From an uncultured Clostridia bacterium (GTDB taxonomy: Bacteria; Bacillota; Clostridia; UMGS1810), in the NCBI GenBank assembly GCA_934500705.1, contig CAKSTI010000003.1, positions 62,001 to 126,000 of the forward strand: DNA of 64,000 nt, written 5' to 3'. The position numbers and the translations under genes are program-made. Each line of letters begins with the position of its first letter. Position 1 is the stretch's first letter. Below are positions 54,156-61,042 of this stretch, in pieces. The notes below the pieces were generated by a model. That model was given only the letters and a program-made list of their open reading frames with translations, searched no databases and was not told the origin of the DNA.

Positions 54156-54793
54156 TAAAAGCTGTAATTTTTGATTTGGACGGGGTACTTGTTACAACGG
54201 ACTCTTTGCATTATGAGGCGTGGAAACGCCTCGGAGAGGAAATAGGAATAACGGATTTTACCAAAGAGGACAATGTGCGCCAGCGTGGCATAAGCCGAAT
54301 GGCGTCGCTCGAAATTCTCCTTGAAAAGACGGACGTTAAATATACCGCCGCCGAAAAAGAGGAACTTGCCGAGCGCAAAAACAATTACTACAAGCAGTCG
54401 CTCGGCGGCCTTACGAAAAAAGACGTTCTCCCCGGAGCTAAGGAAGTGCTTGAATTTTTAAGAGAGCACGGCATAAAAACCGCCGTCGGCTCGGCAAGCA
54501 AGAATGCGCCGATGATACTTGAAAAAACGGGACTTTTGCCGCTTCTGGACGCAGTGGCGTGCGGACTTGACGTAACAAAGTCAAAGCCCGACCCCGAAGT
54601 TTTCTTAAAAGCGGCGGAAAAGCTCAGTGTGCCCCCGAAGGACTGTATGGTATTTGAGGACGCCGACGCCGGAATTGAGGCGGCAAAAAGGGGCGGAATG
54701 TTTGCCTTTGCCGTCGGTGCGGCGAGGGGCAACAAATCGGCGGATTTGTCCGCAAATTCGCTCGATACGCTCAAAAGCATTATTTTGTTGTAA
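54152..54793 (+). CDS. pgmB: Beta-phosphoglucomutase
   Basis: A 213-residue HAD-superfamily enzyme. The nucleophile motif is F-D-L-D-G-V-L at the N-terminus, followed by T-D-S-L-H-Y-x-A-W-K, S-A-S-K-N and the K-P-D-P-E-V-F and E-D-A-x-A-G-I motifs typical of beta-PGM. It turns beta-glucose 1-phosphate, the product of inverting GH65 phosphorylases, into glucose 6-phosphate. Its position right after GH65 is strong support for the phosphorolytic pathway. Confidence 0.93.
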   Translation: MIKAVIFDLDGVLVTTDSLHYEAWKRLGEEIGITDFTKEDNVRQRGISRMASLEILLEKTDVKYTAAEKEELAERKNNYYKQSLGGLTKKDVLPGAKEVLEFLREHGIKTAVGSASKNAPMILEKTGLLPLLDAVACGLDVTKSKPDPEVFLKAAEKLSVPPKDCMVFEDADAGIEAAKRGGMFAFAVGAARGNKSADLSANSLDTLKSIILL

Positions 54794-54799
54794 AATGTA

Positions 54800-54828
54800 T
54801 TGAAAAATAAAGCGTTTTGTGCTACAAT
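54800..54828 (+). promoter_or_regulatory. Sigma-A promoter of the methyltransferase operon
   Basis: TTGAAA (54800-54805), 17 bases, TACAAT (54823-54828). The transcript would start near 54835, ahead of the hairpin at 54868 and of the methyltransferase at 54937. Confidence 0.7.
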
Positions 54829-54867
54829 CACCTTGGGCGAATTTAGTTCGTAAAAACGTTTTGTATT

Positions 54868-54889
54868 AAGCCGCCTGCGGGCGGCTTTT
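54868..54889 (+). terminator. Terminator of the glycan locus
   Basis: An 8-bp stem AAGCCGCC / GGCGGCTT around a four-base loop, then TTTTC. It ends the pgmB transcript, but because it lies after the promoter at 54800 it would also act as an early attenuator for the next operon. Confidence 0.7.
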
Positions 54890-54901
54890 CAAATATACAG
54901 C

Positions 54902-54919
54902 GGTTAGGTAATCCTAACC
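54902..54919 (+). promoter_or_regulatory. Hairpin next to the methyltransferase ribosome site
   Basis: A perfect 7-bp stem GGTTAGG / CCTAACC with a TAAT loop, ending 4 bases before the GGGGGTGG ribosome site. It could affect translation or serve as a protein-binding palindrome. Confidence 0.4.
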
Positions 54920-54936
54920 AAATGGGGGTGGTACAG

Positions 54937-55554
54937 ATGAAAAAGAATTTTTGGGACAGAAATGCAAAACTGTATGACCGCTTTATGCGCAAGGACAGGG
55001 CGGCATACGAAAGAGTGTATGCGCTTATCTGCCCGGTTGTAAGGGACAGGAATGTTTTGGAGCTTGCAACGGGAACGGGACTGATTGCAAAAAACATTGT
55101 CCACTATGCGCATATGATTGAGGCTACCGACGCATCGGCAGAGATGATTAAAGAGGCGCAGAGGGAAAATGTTTCCGCAAAACTGCACTTTTCGGTACAG
55201 GATATGTTCCGCCTGCCTTATGCGGACGGCTCGTTTGACGTTGTAATCGTTTCAAACGCACTGCATATCGTGCCCTGCGCCGAAAAAGCGCTTTGTGAGA
55301 TACGCAGAGTACTGAGAGATGACGGAGTTCTCATTGCACCAACATTTACTCACGCAGACAACTCCGCTGTGTGCAGGATAAAAGCATTTTTAATGAAATT
55401 GATAGGGTTTCCGCTGTATAACAAGTGGACAAGCGAAGAATACATTGACTTTTTGCGCAGGAACGGCTGGGTAATACAGAAAAGCGCCGTTCTGAAAGCG
55501 TCATTTCCGATTGCCTATGTGCAATGTTTGAAAAACGGGAGTGACTTTCGGTGA
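54937..55554 (+). CDS. Class I SAM-dependent methyltransferase
   Basis: A 205-residue methyltransferase with SAM motif I L-E-L-A-T-G-T-G, motif II-like E-A-T-D-A-S and the post-motif V-V-I-V-S-N-A-L-H. It belongs to the UbiE/phospholipid-methyltransferase-like group; the substrate is unknown. GGGGGTGG sets the ATG at 54937. Its stop overlaps the GTG start of the next gene (GTGA). Confidence 0.82.
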   Translation: MKKNFWDRNAKLYDRFMRKDRAAYERVYALICPVVRDRNVLELATGTGLIAKNIVHYAHMIEATDASAEMIKEAQRENVSAKLHFSVQDMFRLPYADGSFDVVIVSNALHIVPCAEKALCEIRRVLRDDGVLIAPTFTHADNSAVCRIKAFLMKLIGFPLYNKWTSEEYIDFLRRNGWVIQKSAVLKASFPIAYVQCLKNGSDFR

Positions 55555-56056
55555 AATACAGAATTGAAAAAATACCGTCAAGGAAACGCTTGTCATTCCG
55601 CTGTACGCAAGGAAAAATGTGCCCTGTGATTTGAACGATACAAGGTGGTTTGAAAAAATCGACGCATCGGGCGGTATCGTATTCTTTGCCGCCGGAGTCT
55701 GGTACTACTTTCTCACCGAACAGGTCAGAGCGCTTGTTTGCGATATTGCAAGGGAATTTCCCAACGGAAGGCTTGTGTTTGACGCAGCTGGAAAGGGAGC
55801 GGTAAAGCTGATTACAAAGACCTGGCTTAAAGGTGCAAAGATTAAGGACGTGGGTGCGTATTTTTCCGTTTCCGACGCAGAGGGTGAGCTTTCCCCGTGG
55901 AGCGATAATATAAAAGTTTCGAGCCGAGGGTATATGCTCGGTTACAACGATTTGAAAAATACATCGGTCGGAGGTTTCTTTCGGTTTTTAGCAAAACTCG
56001 GCGATGATTTAATGAAAATGAAAATAGTCCGTCTGGACTTTGGAGGCGTAAAATGA
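55551..56056 (+). pseudogene. Frameshifted Ppm1/TcmP-type methyltransferase
   Basis: The frame from GTG55551 reads V-K-Y-R-I-E-K and soon leaves the homologous frame; from about 55573 another frame reads N-T-V-K-E-T-L-V-I-P-L-Y-A-R, the conserved opening of TcmP/Ppm1-like O-methyltransferases, and continues to 56056. Adding one A to the A6 tract at 55567-55572 joins both into one protein of about 168 residues. The intact family is usually about 250-270 residues, and this one also looks short. Possible causes are a real mutation, a sequencing error, or slippage. The remaining ORF alone would start near 55619. Confidence 0.7.
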
Positions 56057-56691
56057 AGTATACGGGAATACCGCTCGGTATGTGGTTATTGTTTGAAAAA
56101 TCATTTAGAGAACAGCTTGTTTCAGTCCTCGCTTATGACAAGGCTGCGGCAAAATCGGTATCAAAAACGGCAAAGAGAAAGTATAAAGAAATTATAAATA
56201 CTCTGCCGCAGTTTGAGAAGGACGACCGCTTTCAAGTGAACATTGTCAGCTGTGCAATGCTCGCATCTTTTGTTCTTTCAATGCCTGTGCGCCCCGACGT
56301 AAACAAGCTTGCCGATTACTACGCAAAGGCAATGATGACAAAGCCGATGGAGTGGTTTTGCCGTCAGAGCGGAAAAAAGAAATTCAGCGAGTGTGACAGA
56401 CTTGAAATGAGAGAAGCCGCCGCAAAGAGGTATGCTGACCGCAACCCCTATTCCTGGAATATGGATTACCGTGAATATGCCGACGGCAGCGGCTACGAGG
56501 CACGCTTTACAAAGTGCGGCATCTGCACGCTTATGAGGGAATTGGGGCTGTACGACCTGACTCCTGCTCTGTGCCGTCTTGACTACACAATGAGCGATGC
56601 CGGCGGAGCGGCGGACTTTGTCCGCAAATACACGCTTGCCTCCGGCGGACCGTATTGCGACTGCGGATATAAGATGAAAAGTGCAAAATAA
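56053..56691 (+). CDS. L-2-amino-thiazoline-4-carboxylic acid hydrolase family protein
   Basis: A 212-residue protein resembling the ATC hydrolase family, named after an enzyme in L-cysteine formation from thiazoline carboxylate in Pseudomonas. It shows the C-G-I-C pair near residue 156 and late C-D-C-G-Y. Family members in Clostridia are often linked to methyltransferases and their real substrate is unclear. It overlaps the broken methyltransferase (ATGA) and probably shared its transcript. Confidence 0.65.
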   Translation: MKYTGIPLGMWLLFEKSFREQLVSVLAYDKAAAKSVSKTAKRKYKEIINTLPQFEKDDRFQVNIVSCAMLASFVLSMPVRPDVNKLADYYAKAMMTKPMEWFCRQSGKKKFSECDRLEMREAAAKRYADRNPYSWNMDYREYADGSGYEARFTKCGICTLMRELGLYDLTPALCRLDYTMSDAGGAADFVRKYTLASGGPYCDCGYKMKSAK

Positions 56692-56712
56692 TTGCAAAAT
56701 TTAAAAAAACAC

Positions 56713-56743
56713 TTGACACTACAATAGTTGTAGAGTTTATAAT
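56713..56743 (+). promoter_or_regulatory. MerR-type promoter with operator, upstream of MATE gene
   Basis: Perfect TTGACA (56713-56718) and perfect TATAAT (56738-56743) are separated by 19 bases, 2 more than the sigma-A optimum. The spacer holds the palindrome CTACAATAGTTGTAG (56719-56733). A 19-bp spacer with a dyad inside it is the hallmark of promoters that MerR-family regulators activate by twisting DNA. Confidence 0.85.
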
Positions 56744-56805
56744 ATAAGCATAAAATCGGCAGTGAGAACGTAAACGCTCATTGCTTATACAAGAGGGTAT
56801 GCTTT

Positions 56806-58161
56806 ATGGAAAAAAATCTTACAAGCGGCAGTGTTTTTAAAAATCTTATTATGTTTTCTCTGCCGTATCTACTTGCATACTTTTTGCAGACGCTGTACGG
56901 AATGGCGGATTTGTTCATCGTAGGGCAGTTCGAGGGCGTGGCGAGTACCACTGCCGTGTCTGTCGGCTCGCAGGTTATGCATATGCTGACGGTGATGATT
57001 GTGGGTCTTGCTATGGGTACAACGGTTAGCATCGGACAGGCTGTGGGCGGCGGCAGAAAAAAACAGCTGTCGCAGAATGTCGGAAACACGGCGGTGCTGT
57101 TTTTGAGCCTTTCCGTTGTTTTGACGGTTTTGCTCTTGGCGTCGGTACGCCCGATTGTAGCCGTTATGTCCACGCCCGATGAGGCGGCGGACGGGACGAG
57201 GGCATACCTCACGGTCTGCTTTATGGGTATTCCGTTTATTACGGCGTACAACATAATCAGCTCAATTTTTCGTGGTATGGGCGACAGCAAAAGTCCGATG
57301 TATTTTATAGCGGTTGCGTGTGCGGTGAACATTGTGCTCGATTACCTGTTTATGGGAGTTTTTCATCTCGGCCCGGTGGGTGCGGCTCTCGGAACGACGG
57401 TTTCGCAAGCAGTAAGCGTGGCGGTATCGCTTACCGTCATCTTAAAACGCCGGAGTATTGCCGTTCAAAAAAGCGACTTTAAACCAAACCGGGAGGTTAT
57501 GGGCAAAATTTTTAAAATCGGCGTTCCGATTGCCTTGCAGGACGGACTTATTCAGATAGCTTTCATCGTAATTACGGTCATTGCCAACAGGCGTGGGTTA
57601 AACGATGCGGCGGCGGTGGGGATTGTCGAAAAAATCATCGGCTTTCTTTTCCTCGTTCCGTCCTCTATGCTCTCTGCCGTTTCGGCATTGGGTGCGCAGA
57701 ACATCGGAGCACATAAGGGTGAGCGTGCCGTCAGGACACTGCAATATGCAATATCCCTGTGCGTCGGGTTCGGTCTGATTTCCGCCATAGTCACACAGTT
57801 TGCCGCAGAGCCGATAGTTTCGCTCTTTACGGACAAAAATGTGCCGGGCGGGGCGGAGGTAATCCACTTTGGCGGTCAGTACCTGCGTGGGTACATCTGG
57901 GACTGCATTTTTGCCGGTATTCATTTTAGTTTCAGCGGATATTTCTGCGCCTGCGGAAAGTCGGGTCTTTCATTCCTGCACAATATTCTTGCAATATCAC
58001 TGGCACGTATTCCGGGAGCATACCTTGCATCACGGTTTTTCCCGAATACTTTGTTTCCGATGGGTCTTGCAACGTCGTGCGGCTCCCTCGTTTCGGTGCT
58101 TATCTGCATAGTTGCATTTGCGGTAATTACAAGAAAAACGGAGGTTTGCGATGAACGGTAA
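56806..58161 (+). CDS. MATE family efflux transporter
   Basis: A 451-residue, twelve-segment MATE (NorM/DinF-like) exporter with the family's usual length and the L-x-x-x-x-Y-G-M-A-D-L-F-I-V-G opening. Such pumps use Na+ or H+ to expel cationic drugs and metabolites. It is driven by a MerR-type promoter and its end overlaps the start of the merR gene by 11 bases, so it is expected to be induced by the regulator's effector. Confidence 0.92.
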   Translation: MEKNLTSGSVFKNLIMFSLPYLLAYFLQTLYGMADLFIVGQFEGVASTTAVSVGSQVMHMLTVMIVGLAMGTTVSIGQAVGGGRKKQLSQNVGNTAVLFLSLSVVLTVLLLASVRPIVAVMSTPDEAADGTRAYLTVCFMGIPFITAYNIISSIFRGMGDSKSPMYFIAVACAVNIVLDYLFMGVFHLGPVGAALGTTVSQAVSVAVSLTVILKRRSIAVQKSDFKPNREVMGKIFKIGVPIALQDGLIQIAFIVITVIANRRGLNDAAAVGIVEKIIGFLFLVPSSMLSAVSALGAQNIGAHKGERAVRTLQYAISLCVGFGLISAIVTQFAAEPIVSLFTDKNVPGGAEVIHFGGQYLRGYIWDCIFAGIHFSFSGYFCACGKSGLSFLHNILAISLARIPGAYLASRFFPNTLFPMGLATSCGSLVSVLICIVAFAVITRKTEVCDER

Positions 58162-58249
58162 AAACTTATTTTCCATAGGCAGGAGAGAGTTGAACTTGCA
58201 TTGCCTGTCGGCTGAATTTTCACAAAGCCTTTCGCCTTGTTGGTCTTGA
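58151..58249 (+). pseudogene. Severed 5' end of merR
   Basis: ATG58151 follows GGAGG inside the end of the MATE gene. It reads M-N-G-K-N-L-F-S-I-G, the start of a MerR protein, for 10 codons, then enters the MITE at 58178 and stops at TGA 58247. Without the insert the sequence would read on as S-I-G-D-A-A-K-L-F, the normal MerR opening. Confidence 0.8.
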
Positions 58250-58451
58250 CGGGCGTCAGCCCGCCTGCACCCTTACGCACCGAAATTCTTTGCAAAAATT
58301 CAGCCGAACAGGTGCTCGCAGTTTCACATAAGCAATTTTTTCTGTAACAAAGTAAATTACGCAGGGAATACTGTCGTATTTTCAAGGGATTTACTGCCGT
58401 TACAGGGAAAATTGCTATGTGAAACCAATGTAAGTCCAACTCTCTCCTGCC
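58178..58451. mobile_element. 274-bp MITE with 26-bp terminal inverted repeats
   Basis: The ends, 58178-58203 and 58426-58451, are inverted repeats matching at 24 of 26 positions and beginning GGCAGGAGAGAGTTG. The element is flanked by the dinucleotide TA on both sides (58176-58177 and 58452-58453), the target duplication of Tc1/mariner-IS630-type transposons. Inside are two long hairpins: 58204-58227 with 58288-58312 and 58321-58348 with 58399-58425. It has no transposase gene, so it depends on an enzyme elsewhere. Excision of element plus one TA restores an uninterrupted merR. Confidence 0.88.
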
Positions 58452-59272
58452 TAGGCGATGCGGCAAAACTTTTCCATATCAGTGTGAGCAGTCTGCGCCA
58501 TTACGAAAACATAGGACTTTTAATTCCTGAGTACACAGACCCCAACTCCGGCTACCGCTACTACGGTGCCGAACAGTTTGAAGTGCTAAATACCATAAGA
58601 TACTTGCGTGCGCTCGATATGCCGCTCGGAGAAATTGCGGATTTCTTAAAAAACAGGGATATATCCGCAATAGAGGACAAACTGCGCAGGCAAAAGGAAA
58701 TTGTAATAGAAAAGCAAATGGAGTTAAAGCGGATTGAACGCAAAATTGACCACCGTTTAAATCGGCTGGCAGATGCCAAAAGTTCGGCTCTCGACGTGAT
58801 TTCGACGGTTACGTTGCCTCCGTGCAGAATTGTGTGGGCAGAAAATCCGCTTAAAATAGAGGGCTTTCTCGATATGGAGGCGCCCATAAGGGAGCTTGAT
58901 GTGTCAGATGCCGAGGCGGTAATTTTTCTCGGAAAAGTGGGAGTGGGAATTTCCGCCGAGCATCTAATAAACGGCGAAGTACGGCAGTATGACGGTGTGC
59001 TTTTGGTTTTAGACGAGGAGGATATATACGACGGAAAAACCGTATTGCTCCCCGAAACCCTGTGCGTGAGGGTGCGTTTTTGCGGCAGTCACACGGAGGC
59101 GCCAAAGAGATATGAGAAACTGCTCGAATACATCGGAGAGCATAATATGGAAATAATCGGCTTTTCCAGAGAAATTACGCTGATTGACTACGGATTTACA
59201 AACGATACCGAAAAATTCGTCACAGAGATAAACATTCCCGTAAAATGCGGCAAAACGGCGGAATGTCTTTGA
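58412..59272 (+). CDS. MerR family regulator, N-terminus interrupted by MITE
   Basis: From G-D-A-A-K-L-F onwards this is an intact MerR regulator: winged HTH (S-V-S-S-L-R-H-Y-E-N-I-G-L-L), coiled coil (about residues 90-130) and a GyrI/BmrR-like effector domain of the kind that binds small cationic or amphipathic molecules. The start at TTG58412 lies in the MITE and gives a foreign lead of about 14 residues; only a weak AGGGA box, 3 bases away, precedes it. Whether protein is made is doubtful. It would control the MATE promoter at 56713. Confidence 0.75.
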   Translation: MLCETNVSPTLSCLGDAAKLFHISVSSLRHYENIGLLIPEYTDPNSGYRYYGAEQFEVLNTIRYLRALDMPLGEIADFLKNRDISAIEDKLRRQKEIVIEKQMELKRIERKIDHRLNRLADAKSSALDVISTVTLPPCRIVWAENPLKIEGFLDMEAPIRELDVSDAEAVIFLGKVGVGISAEHLINGEVRQYDGVLLVLDEEDIYDGKTVLLPETLCVRVRFCGSHTEAPKRYEKLLEYIGEHNMEIIGFSREITLIDYGFTNDTEKFVTEINIPVKCGKTAECL

Positions 59273-59297
59273 CAAATCGGCAAATAAGTGATATAAT
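59269..59297 (+). promoter_or_regulatory. Consensus sigma-A promoter of eda-kdgK
   Basis: Perfect TTGACA (59269-59274), 17 bases, perfect TATAAT (59292-59297). It overlaps the merR stop codon and shows that the reading frame upstream of 59332 is not coding. Confidence 0.9.
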
Positions 59298-59331
59298 TTC
59301 ACATATCAGCAATTCAAGGGAGAGATTACTT

Positions 59332-59985
59332 ATGGATAAGCAGACAGTCATACAGAAAATTAAGGACGTCGGCGTTGTCGCTGTTGTAAGAGCAAACGGC
59401 GCAGACGAGGCAAAAAAGATTACCGAGGCGTGTATGAAGGGCGGCGTAAACGCAATAGAGCTTACGTTTACCGTTCCCAAGGCGCACAAAGTCATAGATG
59501 AGCTTTCGCAGTATTACAAAGATGATGAAATTATTCTCGGCGCAGGAACAGTTCTCGATGCCGAGTCGGCTCGGATTGCCATTCTTTCCGGTGCGCAGTA
59601 CATAGTAAGTCCGTACTATGACGAGAACACAATAAGGCTGTGTAACCGTTATGCCGTGCCGTGTATGCCCGGTTGTATGACAATCCACGATGTTATAAAA
59701 TCACTCGAAATGGGCTGCGACATTATCAAGCTGTTTCCGGGTGACGCATTCGGCCCCGGAATGGTTAAGGCAATAAAAGGTCCCGTTCCCCAGGCAAACA
59801 TTATGCCCACGGGCGGAGTTGACGCAGACAACGTTGCCGAGTGGGTAAAGGCGGGCGTTGTTGCGGTCGGCGCAGGAAGTTCCCTTACAAAGGGCGCAAA
59901 AACGGGCGATTATGACTTGATTTGCGAAACGGCAAAGAAATTTGTTGCAAATGTTGCAGACGCACGCATTAAATATGCAAAATAA
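59332..59985 (+). CDS. eda: 2-dehydro-3-deoxyphosphogluconate aldolase (KDPG/KHG aldolase)
   Basis: A 217-residue class I aldolase of the KDPG/KHG family. Lys133 in I-I-K-L-F-P-G forms the Schiff base, at the same number as in Escherichia coli Eda, and the catalytic glutamate lies in I-E-L-T-F. It splits KDPG to pyruvate and glyceraldehyde 3-phosphate. AAGGGAGA sets the ATG. The next gene encodes a KDG kinase, so the pair handles KDG from sugar acids or uronates. Confidence 0.92.
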   Translation: MDKQTVIQKIKDVGVVAVVRANGADEAKKITEACMKGGVNAIELTFTVPKAHKVIDELSQYYKDDEIILGAGTVLDAESARIAILSGAQYIVSPYYDENTIRLCNRYAVPCMPGCMTIHDVIKSLEMGCDIIKLFPGDAFGPGMVKAIKGPVPQANIMPTGGVDADNVAEWVKAGVVAVGAGSSLTKGAKTGDYDLICETAKKFVANVADARIKYAK

Positions 59986-60001
59986 CTTCGGAGGGGATAA
60001 A

Positions 60002-61021
60002 ATGGCAAAGGTAATTACGCTTGGAGAAATTATGATGAGGCTCTCTCCGCCGGGAAACGAACGCTTTATTCAGGCAGGCAGTTTTGACATAAACTTTGGC
60101 GGCGGCGAGGCAAACGTTGCCGTTTCGCTTGCAAACTACGGCCACAGGGCGGAGTTTGTCACCAAAATTCCCGACAATCCGATAGGAGAGTGCGCCGCCT
60201 CGTCTCTTCGCAAATACGGTGTGGGAACGGAGCACATTGTAAGGGGCGGAGAAAGACTCGGAATTTACTTTCTTGAAAACGGCTCGGCGATAAGGGCGTC
60301 AAATGTGGTCTATGACCGTGCGGACTCGGCAATCTCAAAGGCAAATCCTAATGAATTTGACTTTGACGCAATTTTTAATGGCGCCGACTGGTTTCACTTT
60401 ACCGGCATAACTCCGGCGCTTTCCGACAGTGCAGAGGCACTTGTCGAGGCGGCGTGCAAGGCGGCAAAAAGGCACGGCGTTACGGTTTCGTGCGACGTTA
60501 ATTACAGAAAAAAACTGTGGGCGGAGCAAAAGGCAAAAAGCGTGATGTCCTCCCTTATGCAGTACGTTGACGTGTGCATAGACGGCGACAGGATACTTGG
60601 CTTTAATCCTAAGGGAATGGACTTTTCGCTCGGAGTGCCCACGGTTGACGAATACAAAAAAATATTTTCCGATATGGCAAAGGAATACGGATTTAAGTAT
60701 GTGGCGGCGTCAATGAGGGTTCCGAAGTCGGCGTCCGACAACCTGTGGTCTGCCTGCATATACTGCGCAGAGGATAATGAAATATATCACTCCACGCAGT
60801 ACCGCTTTCACCCGATTACAGACCGTGTGGGCGGCGGTGACAGCTTTGTGGGCGGTTTGATATGCGGACTTCTGGACGGCAAAAATTACAAAGACGCCTT
60901 GGAGTTCGGTGCGGCGGCAACGGCGCTCAAACACACAATTCCCGGTGACGTAAACCTTGCCACACGCAGTGAAGTGGAGAGCATTGCACGGGGAAACAGC
61001 TCCGGCAGTGTTCAGAGATAG
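60002..61021 (+). CDS. kdgK: 2-dehydro-3-deoxygluconokinase-like PfkB sugar kinase
   Basis: A 339-residue PfkB/ribokinase-family kinase, with the N-terminal G-G-G-E-A-N-V-A substrate motif and the C-terminal V-G-G-G-D-S-F-V-G-G ATP/catalytic-base motif. The KdgK type fits its placement 16 bases after eda and its opening L-G-E-I-M-M-R-L-S-P-P. It phosphorylates KDG to KDPG. GGAGGGG sets the start at 60002. Confidence 0.88.
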   Translation: MAKVITLGEIMMRLSPPGNERFIQAGSFDINFGGGEANVAVSLANYGHRAEFVTKIPDNPIGECAASSLRKYGVGTEHIVRGGERLGIYFLENGSAIRASNVVYDRADSAISKANPNEFDFDAIFNGADWFHFTGITPALSDSAEALVEAACKAAKRHGVTVSCDVNYRKKLWAEQKAKSVMSSLMQYVDVCIDGDRILGFNPKGMDFSLGVPTVDEYKKIFSDMAKEYGFKYVAASMRVPKSASDNLWSACIYCAEDNEIYHSTQYRFHPITDRVGGGDSFVGGLICGLLDGKNYKDALEFGAAATALKHTIPGDVNLATRSEVESIARGNSSGSVQR

Positions 61022-61042
61022 CAAACGAAAGGGAGCCGTACT

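Noticed and set aside
55619..56056. Reading the TcmP-like ORF as a complete small gene
   Set aside because: Conserved N-terminal family residues continue upstream in the same frame without a good start or ribosome site, pointing to a frameshift instead.
58178..58451. The region as an ordinary MATE-merR intergenic leader with regulatory hairpins
   Set aside because: The sequence interrupts a codon series that is exactly restored when the element and one TA are removed, and its ends are 26-bp inverted repeats; an insertion explains it better.
59245..59331. An N-terminal extension of eda
   Set aside because: The region contains a perfect TTGACA-17-TATAAT promoter, and Lys133 numbering fits the ATG at 59332.
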